Shown here: positions 1 to 7,995 of the stretch, piece after piece
Layout of the letters: each line of letters starts with the position of its first letter
Position numbering within the stretch: the first letter of the stretch is position 1
From: CADEFF01 sp964569315
Lineage (GTDB): Bacteria > Pseudomonadota > Alphaproteobacteria > Dongiales > Dongiaceae
Assembly (NCBI GenBank): GCA_964569315.1
Contig: CAZMUZ010000147.1
Location: 1-8,065, forward strand
Length of the DNA stretch: 8,065 bases
Reading direction: 5' to 3'
The notes under the pieces: model-generated
Database searches by the model: none
Told to the model about the DNA's origin: nothing
The model's input: only the letters and a program-made list of their open reading frames with translations
Translations under genes and position numbers: made by a program

Positions 1-3
1 CGG

Positions 4-2213
<2,210 letters not shown>

Positions 2214-2217
<4 letters not shown>

Positions 2218-2903
2218 GACAGCGCCTCCGCGATCCCCTTGAAGAGCCCGCGCCCGTCGGTCGATCCGAGCAGGCTGTCGATCGCGTTCTCCGGATGCGG
2301 CATCAGCCCCAGTACCGTCTTGGTCTCGTTGAAGATGCCGGCGATGTGGCGCGCCGATCCGTTCGGGTTCGCAGCCTCGTCGAGCGTTCCGTCCGGCGCG
2401 CAATAGCGGAAGGCGACGCGGCCGCTCTGCTCCAGCCGGTCCAGCGTCTCCGCATCGGCGAAGTAGTTGCCTTCGTGATGGGCGACAGGGACGCTCAGCA
2501 CCTGGCCGGCTTCATAGCCCTGGGTGAAGAGGCTCTGGCTCGTCTCGACGCGAAGATTGACGTTGCGGCAGACGAATTTGAGGCCGGCATTGCGCATCAG
2601 CACGCCCGGCAGCAGCCCCGCCTCGGTGATGATCTGGAAGCCGTTGCAGATGCCGAGAACCGCCATGCCCTTGACCGCGCGCGCCTTGACCTCGCGCAGG
2701 ACGGGAGAGTGCGCGGCGATGGCGCCGCAGCGGAGATAGTCGCCATAGGAGAAGCCGCCCGGCACGATCGCCAGGTCGACCTTCGGCAGCTCGCTGTCGC
2801 GGTGCCAGACCATGACGGGGTCGCGGCCGGTGATCTCGGCGATTGCGCGCGCCGCATCGCCCTCGCGGTTCGATCCGGGAAATACGACGATGGCAGTCTT
2901 CAC
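2214..2903 (-). CDS. purQ: FGAM synthase glutaminase subunit PurQ
   Basis: PurQ is the class I glutamine amidotransferase subunit of FGAM synthase. It hydrolyses glutamine and passes ammonia to PurL. The 229-residue length is normal. The N-terminus reads VKTAIVVFPGSNREGD. The oxyanion-loop region includes PGGFSYGDYLRCG (48-60), the nucleophile Cys86 sits in GICNGFQ (84-90), and His203 and Glu205 in MPHPEN (201-206) complete the triad. The start is GTG at 2903: this is where similarity to the family begins, and a longer reading would run into purS in another frame. Only 11 bases separate it from the purS stop, and no strong Shine-Dalgarno sequence is visible there, so initiation probably relies on ribosomes finishing purS. 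The 3' end overlaps the purL start by four bases. Confidence 0.96.
2225..2229 (-). promoter_or_regulatory. Ribosome binding site of purL
   Basis: A perfect GGAGG lies inside the 3' end of purQ, 7 bases before GTG 2217. It decides the purL start and gives purL its own strong ribosome entry in addition to coupling with purQ. Confidence 0.75.
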
Positions 2904-2914
2904 GGCAGGTCGTC

Positions 2915-3157
2915 TCAGTCCGCGATGTCGATGGCGTAGTTCTCGATGACGGTATTGGCGAGCAGCTTCTGGCACATGGCGTCCAGGTTCGCGCGCGCCT
3001 TCGCCCTGTCGGTTTCGGCGAGCTCGATCTCGATGAACTTGCCCTGGCGCACGTCCTTCACGCCGTCGAAGCCCATGACGCCGAGCGCATGCTGGATCGC
3101 GCGCCCCTGCGGGTCGAGAACGCCGGATTTCAGCGTTACGTGAACCTTGGCCTTCAT
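2915..3157 (-). CDS. purS: FGAM synthase subunit PurS
   Basis: PurS is the small subunit that bridges PurL and PurQ and helps ammonia transfer in Gram-positive and alphaproteobacterial FGAM synthases. The 80-residue product matches the usual length of about 80-85. It begins MKAKVHVTLKSGVLDPQGRA, followed by IQHALGVMGFDGVKDVRQGKF, the typical PurS fold segment, and ends in ENYAIDIAD. The ATG at 3157 is where family similarity starts; upstream codons in this frame belong to the purC tail read out of frame. GAGGGAG (3172-3178) is the nearest Shine-Dalgarno-like run but lies 14 bases away, so ribosome binding looks modest. The gene begins 25 bases after the purC stop and ends 11 bases before purQ. 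Confidence 0.95.
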   Translation of the reverse strand: MKAKVHVTLKSGVLDPQGRAIQHALGVMGFDGVKDVRQGKFIEIELAETDRAKARANLDAMCQKLLANTVIENYAIDIAD

Positions 3158-3182
3158 GCCTGCCGCCACCGCTCCCTCGAGA

Positions 3183-3947
3183 CTATTGCAGCGTTTCCGG
3201 GCCCTTGAGGTCGCGCGGGCCGCCCTCGGGCAGGATCCCGAGCCGGCGCGCCACTTCCTGATAGGCTTCCGCGACCCCGCCGAGATCGCGGCGGAAACGG
3301 TCCTTGTCGAGCTTCTCGTTGGTCTTGATGTCCCAGAGCCGCGCGGAATCGGGGCTGATCTCGTCCGCCAGCACGATCCGCATCTCCTCGTTCTCGTAGT
3401 GCCGGCCGAACTCGATCTTGAAATCGACCAGACGCAGGCCGACGCCGAGGAAAAGCCCGGAGAGGAAATCGTTGATCCGGAGCGCAAGCGCCAGCATGTC
3501 GTCGAGGTCCTGCGGCGTCGCCCAGCCGAAGGCGGTGATGTGCTCTTCGGTCACCATCGGATCGCCGAGCTCGTCCGACTTGTAGTAGAACTCGACGATC
3601 GAGCGCGGCAGGGTGGTGCCTTCCGCGACGCCGAAGCGCTGCGACAGCGATCCGGCGGCGACATTGCGGATCACCACCTCGATCGGGATGATCTCGACCT
3701 CGCGCACGAGCTGCTCGCGCATGTTGAGGCGCCGCACGAAATGCGTCGGCACGCCGACTTCGCCGAGCCGCATCATCAGATATTCCGAGATGCGGTTGTT
3801 GAGCACGCCCTTGCCGGTGATCGTGCCCTTCTTCTGGTTGTTGAAGGCGGTCGCATCGTCCTTGAAATACTGCACCAGGGTTCCCGGCTCCGGGCCTTCG
3901 TACAGGATCTTGGCCTTGCCCTCGTAAATGCGTCGGCGCCGCGACAT
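3183..3947 (-). CDS. purC: SAICAR synthetase PurC
   Basis: PurC joins CAIR and aspartate using ATP to form SAICAR, the substrate of PurB, in the cytoplasm. The 254-residue product is full length. Recognisable segments are IYEGKAKILYEG (7-18), KDDATAFNNQKKG (29-41), GKGVLNNRISEYL (45-57), VEIIPIEVVIRNVAAGSL (84-101, the conserved VR-N-AAGS stretch), LVDFKIEFG (173-181) and LADEISPDSARLWD (193-206). The ATG at 3947 is preceded by GGGAG at 3956-3960 with 8 bases between, a good ribosome binding site, and it matches the family N-terminus. An in-frame ATG at 4019 would add 24 low-complexity residues and lies close to the predicted transcription start, so it is unlikely. This is the first gene of the purC-purS-purQ-purL run. 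Confidence 0.97.
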   Translation of the reverse strand: MSRRRRIYEGKAKILYEGPEPGTLVQYFKDDATAFNNQKKGTITGKGVLNNRISEYLMMRLGEVGVPTHFVRRLNMREQLVREVEIIPIEVVIRNVAAGSLSQRFGVAEGTTLPRSIVEFYYKSDELGDPMVTEEHITAFGWATPQDLDDMLALALRINDFLSGLFLGVGLRLVDFKIEFGRHYENEEMRIVLADEISPDSARLWDIKTNEKLDKDRFRRDLGGVAEAYQEVARRLGILPEGGPRDLKGPETLQ

Positions 3948-3955
3948 GGGCGGAA

Positions 3956-3960
3956 CTCCC
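3956..3960 (-). promoter_or_regulatory. Ribosome binding site of purC
   Basis: GGGAG reads on the minus strand, 8 bases before the purC ATG at 3947. It supports that ATG over the in-frame upstream ATG at 4019. Confidence 0.7.
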
Positions 3961-3982
3961 GGACGGAAAGGAGAGGACGGGT

Positions 3983-4005
3983 CCGCGCGCGAAGCGCGCT
4001 TGCGG
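3983..4005 (-). other. GC-rich hairpin in the purC leader
   Basis: On the minus strand CCGC, an AA bulge, GCGCG, a CTT loop, CGCGC and GCGG fold into a compact stem-loop. It sits between the predicted transcription start (near 4024) and the purC ribosome binding site (3956-3960). There is no U-tract after it, so it is not a standard intrinsic terminator. It could be an mRNA stabiliser, part of an attenuation system, or chance in GC-rich DNA. No known purine riboswitch was recognised. Confidence 0.35.
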
Positions 4006-4030
4006 GACTCCGGCCGCAAAGTGGCGTGCC

Positions 4031-4059
4031 TCTATAGCAGGCGCGCCAGGGCCTGACAA
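4031..4059 (-). promoter_or_regulatory. Predicted sigma-70 promoter of the purCSQL operon
   Basis: On the minus strand, TTGTCA (4059-4054) is followed after exactly 17 bases by TATAGA (4036-4031). A TG one base upstream of the -10 makes it an extended -10 element. Transcription would begin near 4024, giving a leader of about 75-80 bases before the purC ATG. It lies entirely between the NRDE gene stop (4078) and purC, so the operon probably has its own promoter, although read-through from the NRDE gene is possible. This is predicted from sequence only. Confidence 0.55.
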
Positions 4060-4077
4060 TGACAGCGGGCCTCGCGA

Positions 4078-4833
4078 CTAAGTCTCTAGACCGACAAAGG
4101 AATTTGCCGCAAATGGCGTGCTCGCCGCGAGCCAGACGGGAGGTCGTTCGAGGCCCGGGCGCGGCAGGGCGATGAGCGCGCTCGAGAGCGTCCCGAAACC
4201 CTTCTCGGGTCCGATGTTCATCGTGTCGTAGGGCCCGCCGCCGGGCGCGATCTCGCGACTCGCGAGAAGCTCGGCCCAGCCCCGCCAGTCGCCGGTTTCC
4301 GGATCGGGAACGGGCGCCGCCTCGAACCGCGGCAGGAACGCGGCGATGCGCTTGCTGTTGGCGGTGTCGTTGCGGTCATGCGCCGTCAGCATCGAAAGGC
4401 CCGGCGGCAGCTTCTCGACCTCGACCCAGCCTTCGCGGATCCCGAGGTTGCGCAGCCAGTAAACGTCGCGATTGTCGGCGATCGCCATGTTGAAGGGCCG
4501 GTAGGCGCCGGGATCGAGCGCGGCGAGCGCTTCCGCCGCATCCGCCGCATCGGCATGGTCGAGGGCTTCCAGCACCAGCTCGCCGCGGCTGCGCTTGCCG
4601 GGGGCGGGGCCGAGGCTGCTGCTGCGGTTCATGATGCCGGCGACCACGCCCTGGTCGTTCATGCCGAGCCAGCTCCCGCCGGCGAGCCGGTCGCGCCCGG
4701 CCACGACCTGCGGGCGATCCGGCCAATGACGCCCCGGCGGATCCCAGGGGCGGTCGGCCATCTCGTCGCGGTTCGCCCCGATCAGGACCGGCCAGTCATG
4801 GGTCGGCCGGTAGAGAATCACGATGCTGCACAT
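4078..4833 (-). CDS. NRDE (TANGO2-like, DUF833) family protein
   Basis: The 251-residue product belongs to the NRDE family, which includes eukaryotic TANGO2. It begins MCSIVILYRPTHDWPVLIGA and is followed directly by the name-giving NRDE at residues 21-24 (ANRDEMADRPW), then GRDRLAGGSWLGMNDQGVVA (46-65) and IMNRSSSLG. Cys2 is conserved in the family and would become N-terminal after Met removal, as in Ntn-type hydrolases, but catalytic activity is not established. The family has been linked to haem or lipid handling and to Golgi organisation in eukaryotes; the bacterial role is unclear. No signal peptide or membrane segment is seen. The ATG at 4833 fits the family start, although no clear Shine-Dalgarno sequence precedes it. 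It reads toward purC, leaving 130 bp between, and is divergent from the zeta gene. Confidence 0.88.
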   Translation of the reverse strand: MCSIVILYRPTHDWPVLIGANRDEMADRPWDPPGRHWPDRPQVVAGRDRLAGGSWLGMNDQGVVAGIMNRSSSLGPAPGKRSRGELVLEALDHADAADAAEALAALDPGAYRPFNMAIADNRDVYWLRNLGIREGWVEVEKLPPGLSMLTAHDRNDTANSKRIAAFLPRFEAAPVPDPETGDWRGWAELLASREIAPGGGPYDTMNIGPEKGFGTLSSALIALPRPGLERPPVWLAASTPFAANSFVGLET

Positions 4834-4966
4834 GGCCGGACGGCAATGGCAGGTTGCGGCGTGGCTGGCAAGGCCCGACGGCCGGTCCCGGGTCTATGGG
4901 CTTGACGGCTCCGCCGGTTCGGGCCATGTCCAGTCTGGTTTCGCCACAGCAGGACCGGGGAGCAGA
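4834..4966. promoter_or_regulatory. Divergent intergenic region between the NRDE and zeta genes
   Basis: This 133-bp stretch must hold the start signals for both divergent genes. On the plus strand TTGACG (4902-4907) is a fair -35, but the hexamer 17 bases later (CATGTC, 4925-4930) is a poor -10, so the zeta promoter is only a weak prediction. No convincing promoter was found for the NRDE gene. GGGGAG at 4957-4962 is the zeta ribosome binding site, 4 bases before its ATG. Confidence 0.35.
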
Positions 4967-5293
4967 ATGGCCAGCTTCGATGATCGCCAGAAGGGCTTCG
5001 AGAACAAGTACAAGCACGACAAGGAATTGCAGTTCAAGGTCGGCGCGCGCCGTAACAAGCTCCTGGGGCTGTGGGCGGCGGGCGAAATGAACCTGCCCGC
5101 GGCGGAACACGACGCCTATGCGAAAGCGGTCGTGATGTCGGATTTCGAGAAGCCCGGCGACGATGACGTGCTGCAGAAGCTCCTCGGCGACTTCAAGGCC
5201 AAGGGGATCGAGATGAGCGAGCATCGCCTGCGCAAGCAGATGGACGCATTCCTCGCGGTCGCTCGCGAGCAACTCATGACCGAGACGAAGTAA
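4967..5293 (+). CDS. ATP synthase F1 inhibitor zeta subunit (DUF1476)
   Basis: The 108-residue protein is the alphaproteobacterial zeta subunit, best studied in Paracoccus denitrificans, where it binds F1 and blocks ATP hydrolysis while allowing synthesis. The hallmark N-terminus MASFDDRQKGFENKYKHDKE, which contains the inhibitory segment, is followed by LQFKVGARRNKLLGLWAAGE (21-40), a typical family signature. Charged helical stretches follow (VLQKLLGDFKAKG, 68-80; SEHRLRKQMDAFLAVAREQL, 84-103), in line with the four-helix fold. It is acidic and lysine-rich, with no signal or membrane segment, so it is cytoplasmic. I chose the ATG at 4967 because it has GGGGAG just upstream and matches the family start; the frame is open back to 4823, but that part overlaps the NRDE gene start and has no family similarity. 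The gene is not near an atp operon here but lies between purB and purC. Confidence 0.93.
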   Translation: MASFDDRQKGFENKYKHDKELQFKVGARRNKLLGLWAAGEMNLPAAEHDAYAKAVVMSDFEKPGDDDVLQKLLGDFKAKGIEMSEHRLRKQMDAFLAVAREQLMTETK

Positions 5294-5305
5294 CGGCCTG
5301 CCGCC

Positions 5306-5328
5306 GCACCGGCGAGACGCGCCGGTGC
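5306..5328 (+). terminator. Hairpin after the zeta gene, possible terminator
   Basis: GCACCGGCG and CGCCGGTGC form a perfect 9-bp stem with an AGACG loop, beginning 12 bases after the zeta TAA. No T-run follows, so an intrinsic terminator is uncertain. It may be a 3' mRNA-protecting hairpin or may attenuate read-through into the DUF2238 gene. Confidence 0.45.
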
Positions 5329-5330
5329 CG

Positions 5331-5344
5331 GGGCGCCGGCGCCC
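5331..5344. repeat. 14-bp perfect palindrome
   Basis: GGGCGCCGGCGCCC is its own reverse complement and lies 2 bases after the hairpin that follows the zeta gene. It could be a dimeric protein site or simply GC-rich chance; no function is claimed. Confidence 0.4.
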
Positions 5345-5405
5345 GCGCGTTCGGCCGCGGGACAGGGGATGAAAGGGAGGGCGGCGCCGCGGGCGTCGCT
5401 TCCGC

Positions 5406-6128
5406 ATGTCGCACGGCCGCTACCGGCTTCTCCTCGCGGTGATCTTCCTCCTGCTGTGGGTCGCGCTGGCGATCGCGCCCAGCGACCGGCATGACTGGAT
5501 GCTGGAGAACGTGCTGGTGCTGAGCTTCGCGGCGGTCGCGATCGTATCGGCGCGCTGGATTCCGCTGTCGCGCATCTCCTACACCCTGATCTTCGTCTTT
5601 CTCTGCCTGCACCAGATCGGCGCGCACTACACCTACTCCGAAGTGCCTTACGACGAATGGTCGCAACGCTTCCTCGGCTTCAGCCTCGACGGGGCGCTGG
5701 GCTGGGAGCGCAACAACTTCGACCGGGTCGTGCATTTCGCCTATGGGCTGCTGCTCGCCTATCCCATGCGCGAGCTCTTCCTTCGCGTGGCCGACGCGCG
5801 CGGCTTCTGGGGCTATTTCCTGCCGCTCGACCTCACCATGTCCACCTCGATGCTGTTCGAGCTGATCGAGTGGGGTGCGGCCGAGATCTTCGGCGGCGAG
5901 CTGGGTGCTGCCTATCTCGGGACCCAGGGCGACGAATGGGATGCCCATGCCGACATGGCGCTGGCGAGCCTCGGCGCGCTCGTCGCCATGTTGATCGTCG
6001 CCGCCATCAACGGCGCCCTGCAGCGCGATTTTGCCCGCGAATGGGCCGAGAGCCTGCGCCTCAAGCATCGCCGCCCCCTCGGCGAAGATGCGATCGCGCG
6101 CATGGTCCGGGGCCAGGACGCCCGCTGA
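5406..6128 (+). CDS. DUF2238 / YjdF-like inner membrane protein
   Basis: The 240-residue product is a polytopic membrane protein of the DUF2238 (YjdF) family, whose function is unknown. Hydrophobic segments appear at about 8-24, 34-49, 57-72, 108-124, 136-152 and 184-202, so about six helices. Family-type polar motifs lie at or beside membrane segments: HQIGAHYTYSEVPY (69-82), ERNNFDRVVHFAYG (101-114), FELIEWGAAE (151-160) and GTQGDEWDAHADM (172-184). The clustered His, Asp and Glu residues suggest metal or proton binding, but this is inference. The charged tail (205-240) is probably cytoplasmic. ATG 5406 is the first start after an in-frame TGA at 5370-5372. The purine-rich AAGGGAGGG (5373-5381) lies 24 bases upstream, too far for normal use. 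The gene follows zeta after 112 bp and may share its transcript. Confidence 0.85.
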   Translation: MSHGRYRLLLAVIFLLLWVALAIAPSDRHDWMLENVLVLSFAAVAIVSARWIPLSRISYTLIFVFLCLHQIGAHYTYSEVPYDEWSQRFLGFSLDGALGWERNNFDRVVHFAYGLLLAYPMRELFLRVADARGFWGYFLPLDLTMSTSMLFELIEWGAAEIFGGELGAAYLGTQGDEWDAHADMALASLGALVAMLIVAAINGALQRDFAREWAESLRLKHRRPLGEDAIARMVRGQDAR

Positions 6129-6177
6129 GGCGCGCGGGCCTGCTCCCGATACACGAACCCTCATCCCGACAACAGAT

Positions 6178-6262
6178 CCTCATCCTGAGCCTGTCGAAGG
6201 ATGAGCCTCCATTTCGATCGCATGCTTCGACAGGCTCATGCTTCGACAGGCTCAGCATGAGG
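6178..6262. repeat. Palindromic repeat unit 1
   Basis: The left arm 6178-6199 and right arm 6241-6262 are 22-base inverted repeats with a single mismatch. Alternatively, the left part can fold alone, with CTCATCC (6179-6185) pairing with GGATGAG (6199-6205). The unit contains an extra copy of CATGCTTCGACAGGCT next to the right arm. Confidence 0.8.
6221..6252. repeat. Perfect 16-bp tandem duplication within unit 1
   Basis: CATGCTTCGACAGGCT occurs at 6221-6236 and again, base for base, at 6237-6252. Unit 2 has the equivalent stretch only once (6418-6433), so unit 1 has gained a copy, probably by slippage. Confidence 0.85.
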
Positions 6263-6372
6263 ATTTTTCTTGGAGGCGATGCGGCGGTGACAGGGCGCGA
6301 CCACGCCACCCTCGGGCTGACATGAGAGCCCACCGCATCAAAGCGAAGCGCGCTTCCCCGCGATGCACGACT

Positions 6373-6442
6373 CCTCATCCTGAGCCTGTCGAAGGATGAG
6401 CTTCCGGCACAGGCCTCATGCTTCGACAGGCTCGGCATGAGG
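6373..6442. repeat. Palindromic repeat unit 2
   Basis: The left arm 6373-6394 is identical to that of unit 1. The right arm 6421-6442 is its inverse with two mismatches. The spacer between arms is shorter and different in sequence. The unit lies about 195 bp from unit 1 in the same orientation and is followed by a related T-rich and GGCGATGCG segment. Confidence 0.8.
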
Positions 6443-6485
6443 ACTTTCTTTGGGGCGATGCGACGGCTGCGGGGCACACCACGTC

Positions 6486-6508
6486 ACCCTCGGGCTTGAC
6501 CCGAGGGT
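6486..6508. repeat. Hairpin, CCCTCGGG family repeat
   Basis: ACCCTCGGG and CCCGAGGGT form a perfect 9-bp stem around a CTTGA loop. A degenerate relative with only the left arm conserved is at 6308-6318. It resembles a common alphaproteobacterial intergenic repeat, recognised from memory. Confidence 0.65.
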
Positions 6509-6565
6509 CCATCCTGCCGATGTGACGTAACGGGTCAGGCACTCCGGATTCGCGCCGATGCATCG

Positions 6566-6588
6566 ATGCTCGGGTGGCGCCCGAGCAT
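6566..6588 (-). terminator. Hairpin downstream of purB, possible terminator
   Basis: ATGCTCGGG and CCCGAGCAT form a perfect 9-bp stem with a 5-base loop, 43 bases beyond the purB stop codon in the direction of purB transcription. No U-tract follows on either strand, so it may be a factor-dependent terminator, an mRNA 3'-end stabiliser, or another interspersed repeat. Confidence 0.4.
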
Positions 6589-6631
6589 GACGAGGGGCTT
6601 GGGACGGTCGCGCGCGAACGCTCGGGGCCGC

Positions 6632-7930
6632 TCAGCGCTTCCCGAAGACGCGCCTGAAGATCGTCTCGACCTGCCGGGTGTGATAGCCGAGGTCGAAGAG
6701 CGCCTCGAGCGCCTTCGGCTTCACATGCCGCGCGATTTCCCGGTCGGCCTTGAGGAGGCCGAGGAAATCCTTCCGCTTCTGCCAGGCTTCCATCGCGTTC
6801 CGCTGCACCGCCTGGTAGGCGGCTTCGCGCGCCATGCCGGCCTGGGTCAAGGCGAGCAGCACGCGCTGCGAATGGACGAGCCCGCCGAAGAGCTCGAGGT
6901 TGCGCGTCATCGCCGCGGGATAGATCACCAGCTTCTCGACGAGCCCGGCGAGCCGCGCGAGGGCGAAATCGAGCGCGATGGTGGCGTCGGGCGCGATCAC
7001 CCGCTCGACCGAGCTGTGCGAGATGTCCCGCTCGTGCCAGAGCGCGACGTTCTCCAGCGCGGGCACCACGGCGCCGCGCACCAGCCGCGCGAGGCCGGTG
7101 AGATTCTCGGAGAGCACCGGATTGCGCTTGTGCGGCATGGCCGACGAGCCCTTCTGGCCCGGCGAGAAGAACTCCTCGGCCTCGCCGACCTCGCTCCGCT
7201 GCAGATGCCGGATCTCGACGGCGAAGTTCTCGATCGAGCCGGCGATCACGCCCAGCACGGCGAAGAACATCGCATGGCGGTCGCGCGGGATGATCTGCGT
7301 CGAGACCGGCTCGACCGCGAGCCCGAGCTTCTTCGCCACATGCGCCTCGACCCGCGGGTCGATGTTGGCGAAGGTGCCGACCGCGCCCGAAATGGCGCAG
7401 GTCGCGATCTCCGCCCGCGCCGCCCGAAGCCGCCGCTTCGCCCGGTCGAAGGCCGCGTAATGCCCGGCGAGCTTGAGGCCGAAGGTGGTCGGCTCGGCAT
7501 GGATGCCGTGGCTGCGGCCCATGGTGACGGTGAATTTATGCTCGAAGGCGCGCTTCTTGAGCGCCTTCAGCACCCGGTCGAGATCGGCGAGCAGCAGATC
7601 GGCCGCCTGGGCGAGTTGCACCGCGAGGCAGGTATCGAGCACGTCGGAAGAGGTCATCCCCTGATGCACGAACCGCGCCTCCGGCCCGACATGCTCGGCG
7701 AGGTTGGTGAGGAAGGCGATCACGTCATGCTTCGTCTCGCGCTCGATCGCGTCGATGCGGTCGATCTCGAACTTGCCCCGCTTCCAGACCGCTTTCGCGG
7801 CCGATTTCGGAATGACCCCGAGCGCCGCCTGCGCGTCGCAGGCATGGGCCTCGATCTCGAACCAGATCCGGAAACGGTTCTCCGGCTCCCAGATTCGGGT
7901 CATTTCGGGTCGGCTGTAACGGGGGATCAT
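6632..7930 (-). CDS. purB: Adenylosuccinate lyase PurB
   Basis: PurB acts twice in purine synthesis: it splits SAICAR to AICAR and adenylosuccinate to AMP, releasing fumarate each time. The 432-residue product is full length and belongs to the fumarase/aspartase superfamily. Key segments are KHDV with His68, FVHQGMTSSDVLDT with His89, RSHGIHAEPTTFG with His141, and the flexible signature loop GQKGSSAMPHKRNP (258-271, with Ser262 and Ser263). These fall at the same positions as the active-site residues known from Bacillus subtilis. HSSVERVIAPD (305-315) is also typical. The ATG at 7930 begins MIPRYSRPEMTRIWEPENRF, the usual family start. The frame stays open to 8029, but the extra 33 codons translate the interspersed repeat and promoter, so they were rejected. 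The Shine-Dalgarno signal is weak (AAAAGG at 7945-7950, 14 bases away). Confidence 0.97.
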   Translation of the reverse strand: MIPRYSRPEMTRIWEPENRFRIWFEIEAHACDAQAALGVIPKSAAKAVWKRGKFEIDRIDAIERETKHDVIAFLTNLAEHVGPEARFVHQGMTSSDVLDTCLAVQLAQAADLLLADLDRVLKALKKRAFEHKFTVTMGRSHGIHAEPTTFGLKLAGHYAAFDRAKRRLRAARAEIATCAISGAVGTFANIDPRVEAHVAKKLGLAVEPVSTQIIPRDRHAMFFAVLGVIAGSIENFAVEIRHLQRSEVGEAEEFFSPGQKGSSAMPHKRNPVLSENLTGLARLVRGAVVPALENVALWHERDISHSSVERVIAPDATIALDFALARLAGLVEKLVIYPAAMTRNLELFGGLVHSQRVLLALTQAGMAREAAYQAVQRNAMEAWQKRKDFLGLLKADREIARHVKPKALEALFDLGYHTRQVETIFRRVFGKR

Positions 7931-7965
7931 GTCGGGACGCGGGGCCTTTTCGATTCGTGCATCCG

Positions 7966-7995
7966 AGTATAACCGCCTCGTCCCGAGCCTGTCGA
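7966..7995 (-). promoter_or_regulatory. Predicted sigma-70 promoter of purB
   Basis: On the minus strand TCGACA (7995-7990), one base from TTGACA, is followed after 18 bases by TATACT (7971-7966), one base from TATAAT. Transcription would start near 7959, giving a leader of about 30 bases. The -35 hexamer falls inside the interspersed repeat at 7976-8004. Predicted from sequence only. Confidence 0.55.

Larger units (their letters stand above)
6129..6631. repeat. Convergent intergenic region with a duplicated palindromic repeat mosaic
   Basis: This 503-bp stretch between the converging DUF2238 and purB genes holds no credible gene. It contains two diverged copies of a composite element, about 6178-6340 and 6373-6510. 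Each has a 22-base arm, its inverted copy, a T-rich segment ending in GGCGATGCG, and then a CACCCTCGGGCT segment. Further hairpins follow at 6486-6508 and 6566-6588. Short reading frames across it encode peptides such as LSLSKHE and SSFDRLRMR, which are only translations of the repeat. Such repeats are widespread between genes in high-GC Alphaproteobacteria; here they may also serve as terminators for both genes. Confidence 0.8.

Noticed and set aside
3154..4059. 301-codon minus-strand frame overlapping purC in another phase
   Set aside because: The sequence is Arg/Ala/Pro-rich and unrelated to any family, while the overlapping frame encodes a full PurC.
3948..4077. Purine riboswitch ahead of purC
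   Set aside because: The conserved three-way-junction core of purine riboswitches is not recognisable; the leader is short and mostly a single GC hairpin.
4823..4966. N-terminal extension of the zeta subunit by 48 residues
   Set aside because: It overlaps the start of the divergent NRDE gene and lacks family similarity, while the ATG at 4967 has a ribosome site and the characteristic MASFDDR start.
5274..6164. 296-codon minus-strand frame opposite the DUF2238 gene
   Set aside because: The plus-strand frame has membrane helices and DUF2238 motifs; this one has neither and looks like a complement shadow.
6061..6477. Open frame on the minus strand with repeated LSLSKHE and SSFDRLRMR peptides
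   Set aside because: These peptides are direct translations of the palindromic repeat copies; the frame overlaps the end of the DUF2238 gene on the other strand, has no domain and matches a familiar type of spurious annotation.
6178..6510. Possible CRISPR array from repeated palindromic segments
   Set aside because: There are only two units, about 195 bp apart, with diverged arms, no regular unique spacers of 30-40 bp and no cas genes. Interspersed palindromic repeats explain it better.
6566..7972. 468-codon open frame on the plus strand opposite purB
   Set aside because: It is a shadow of purB with low-complexity Arg/Glu/Asp/His composition, and it begins in the repeat region without a supporting start signal.
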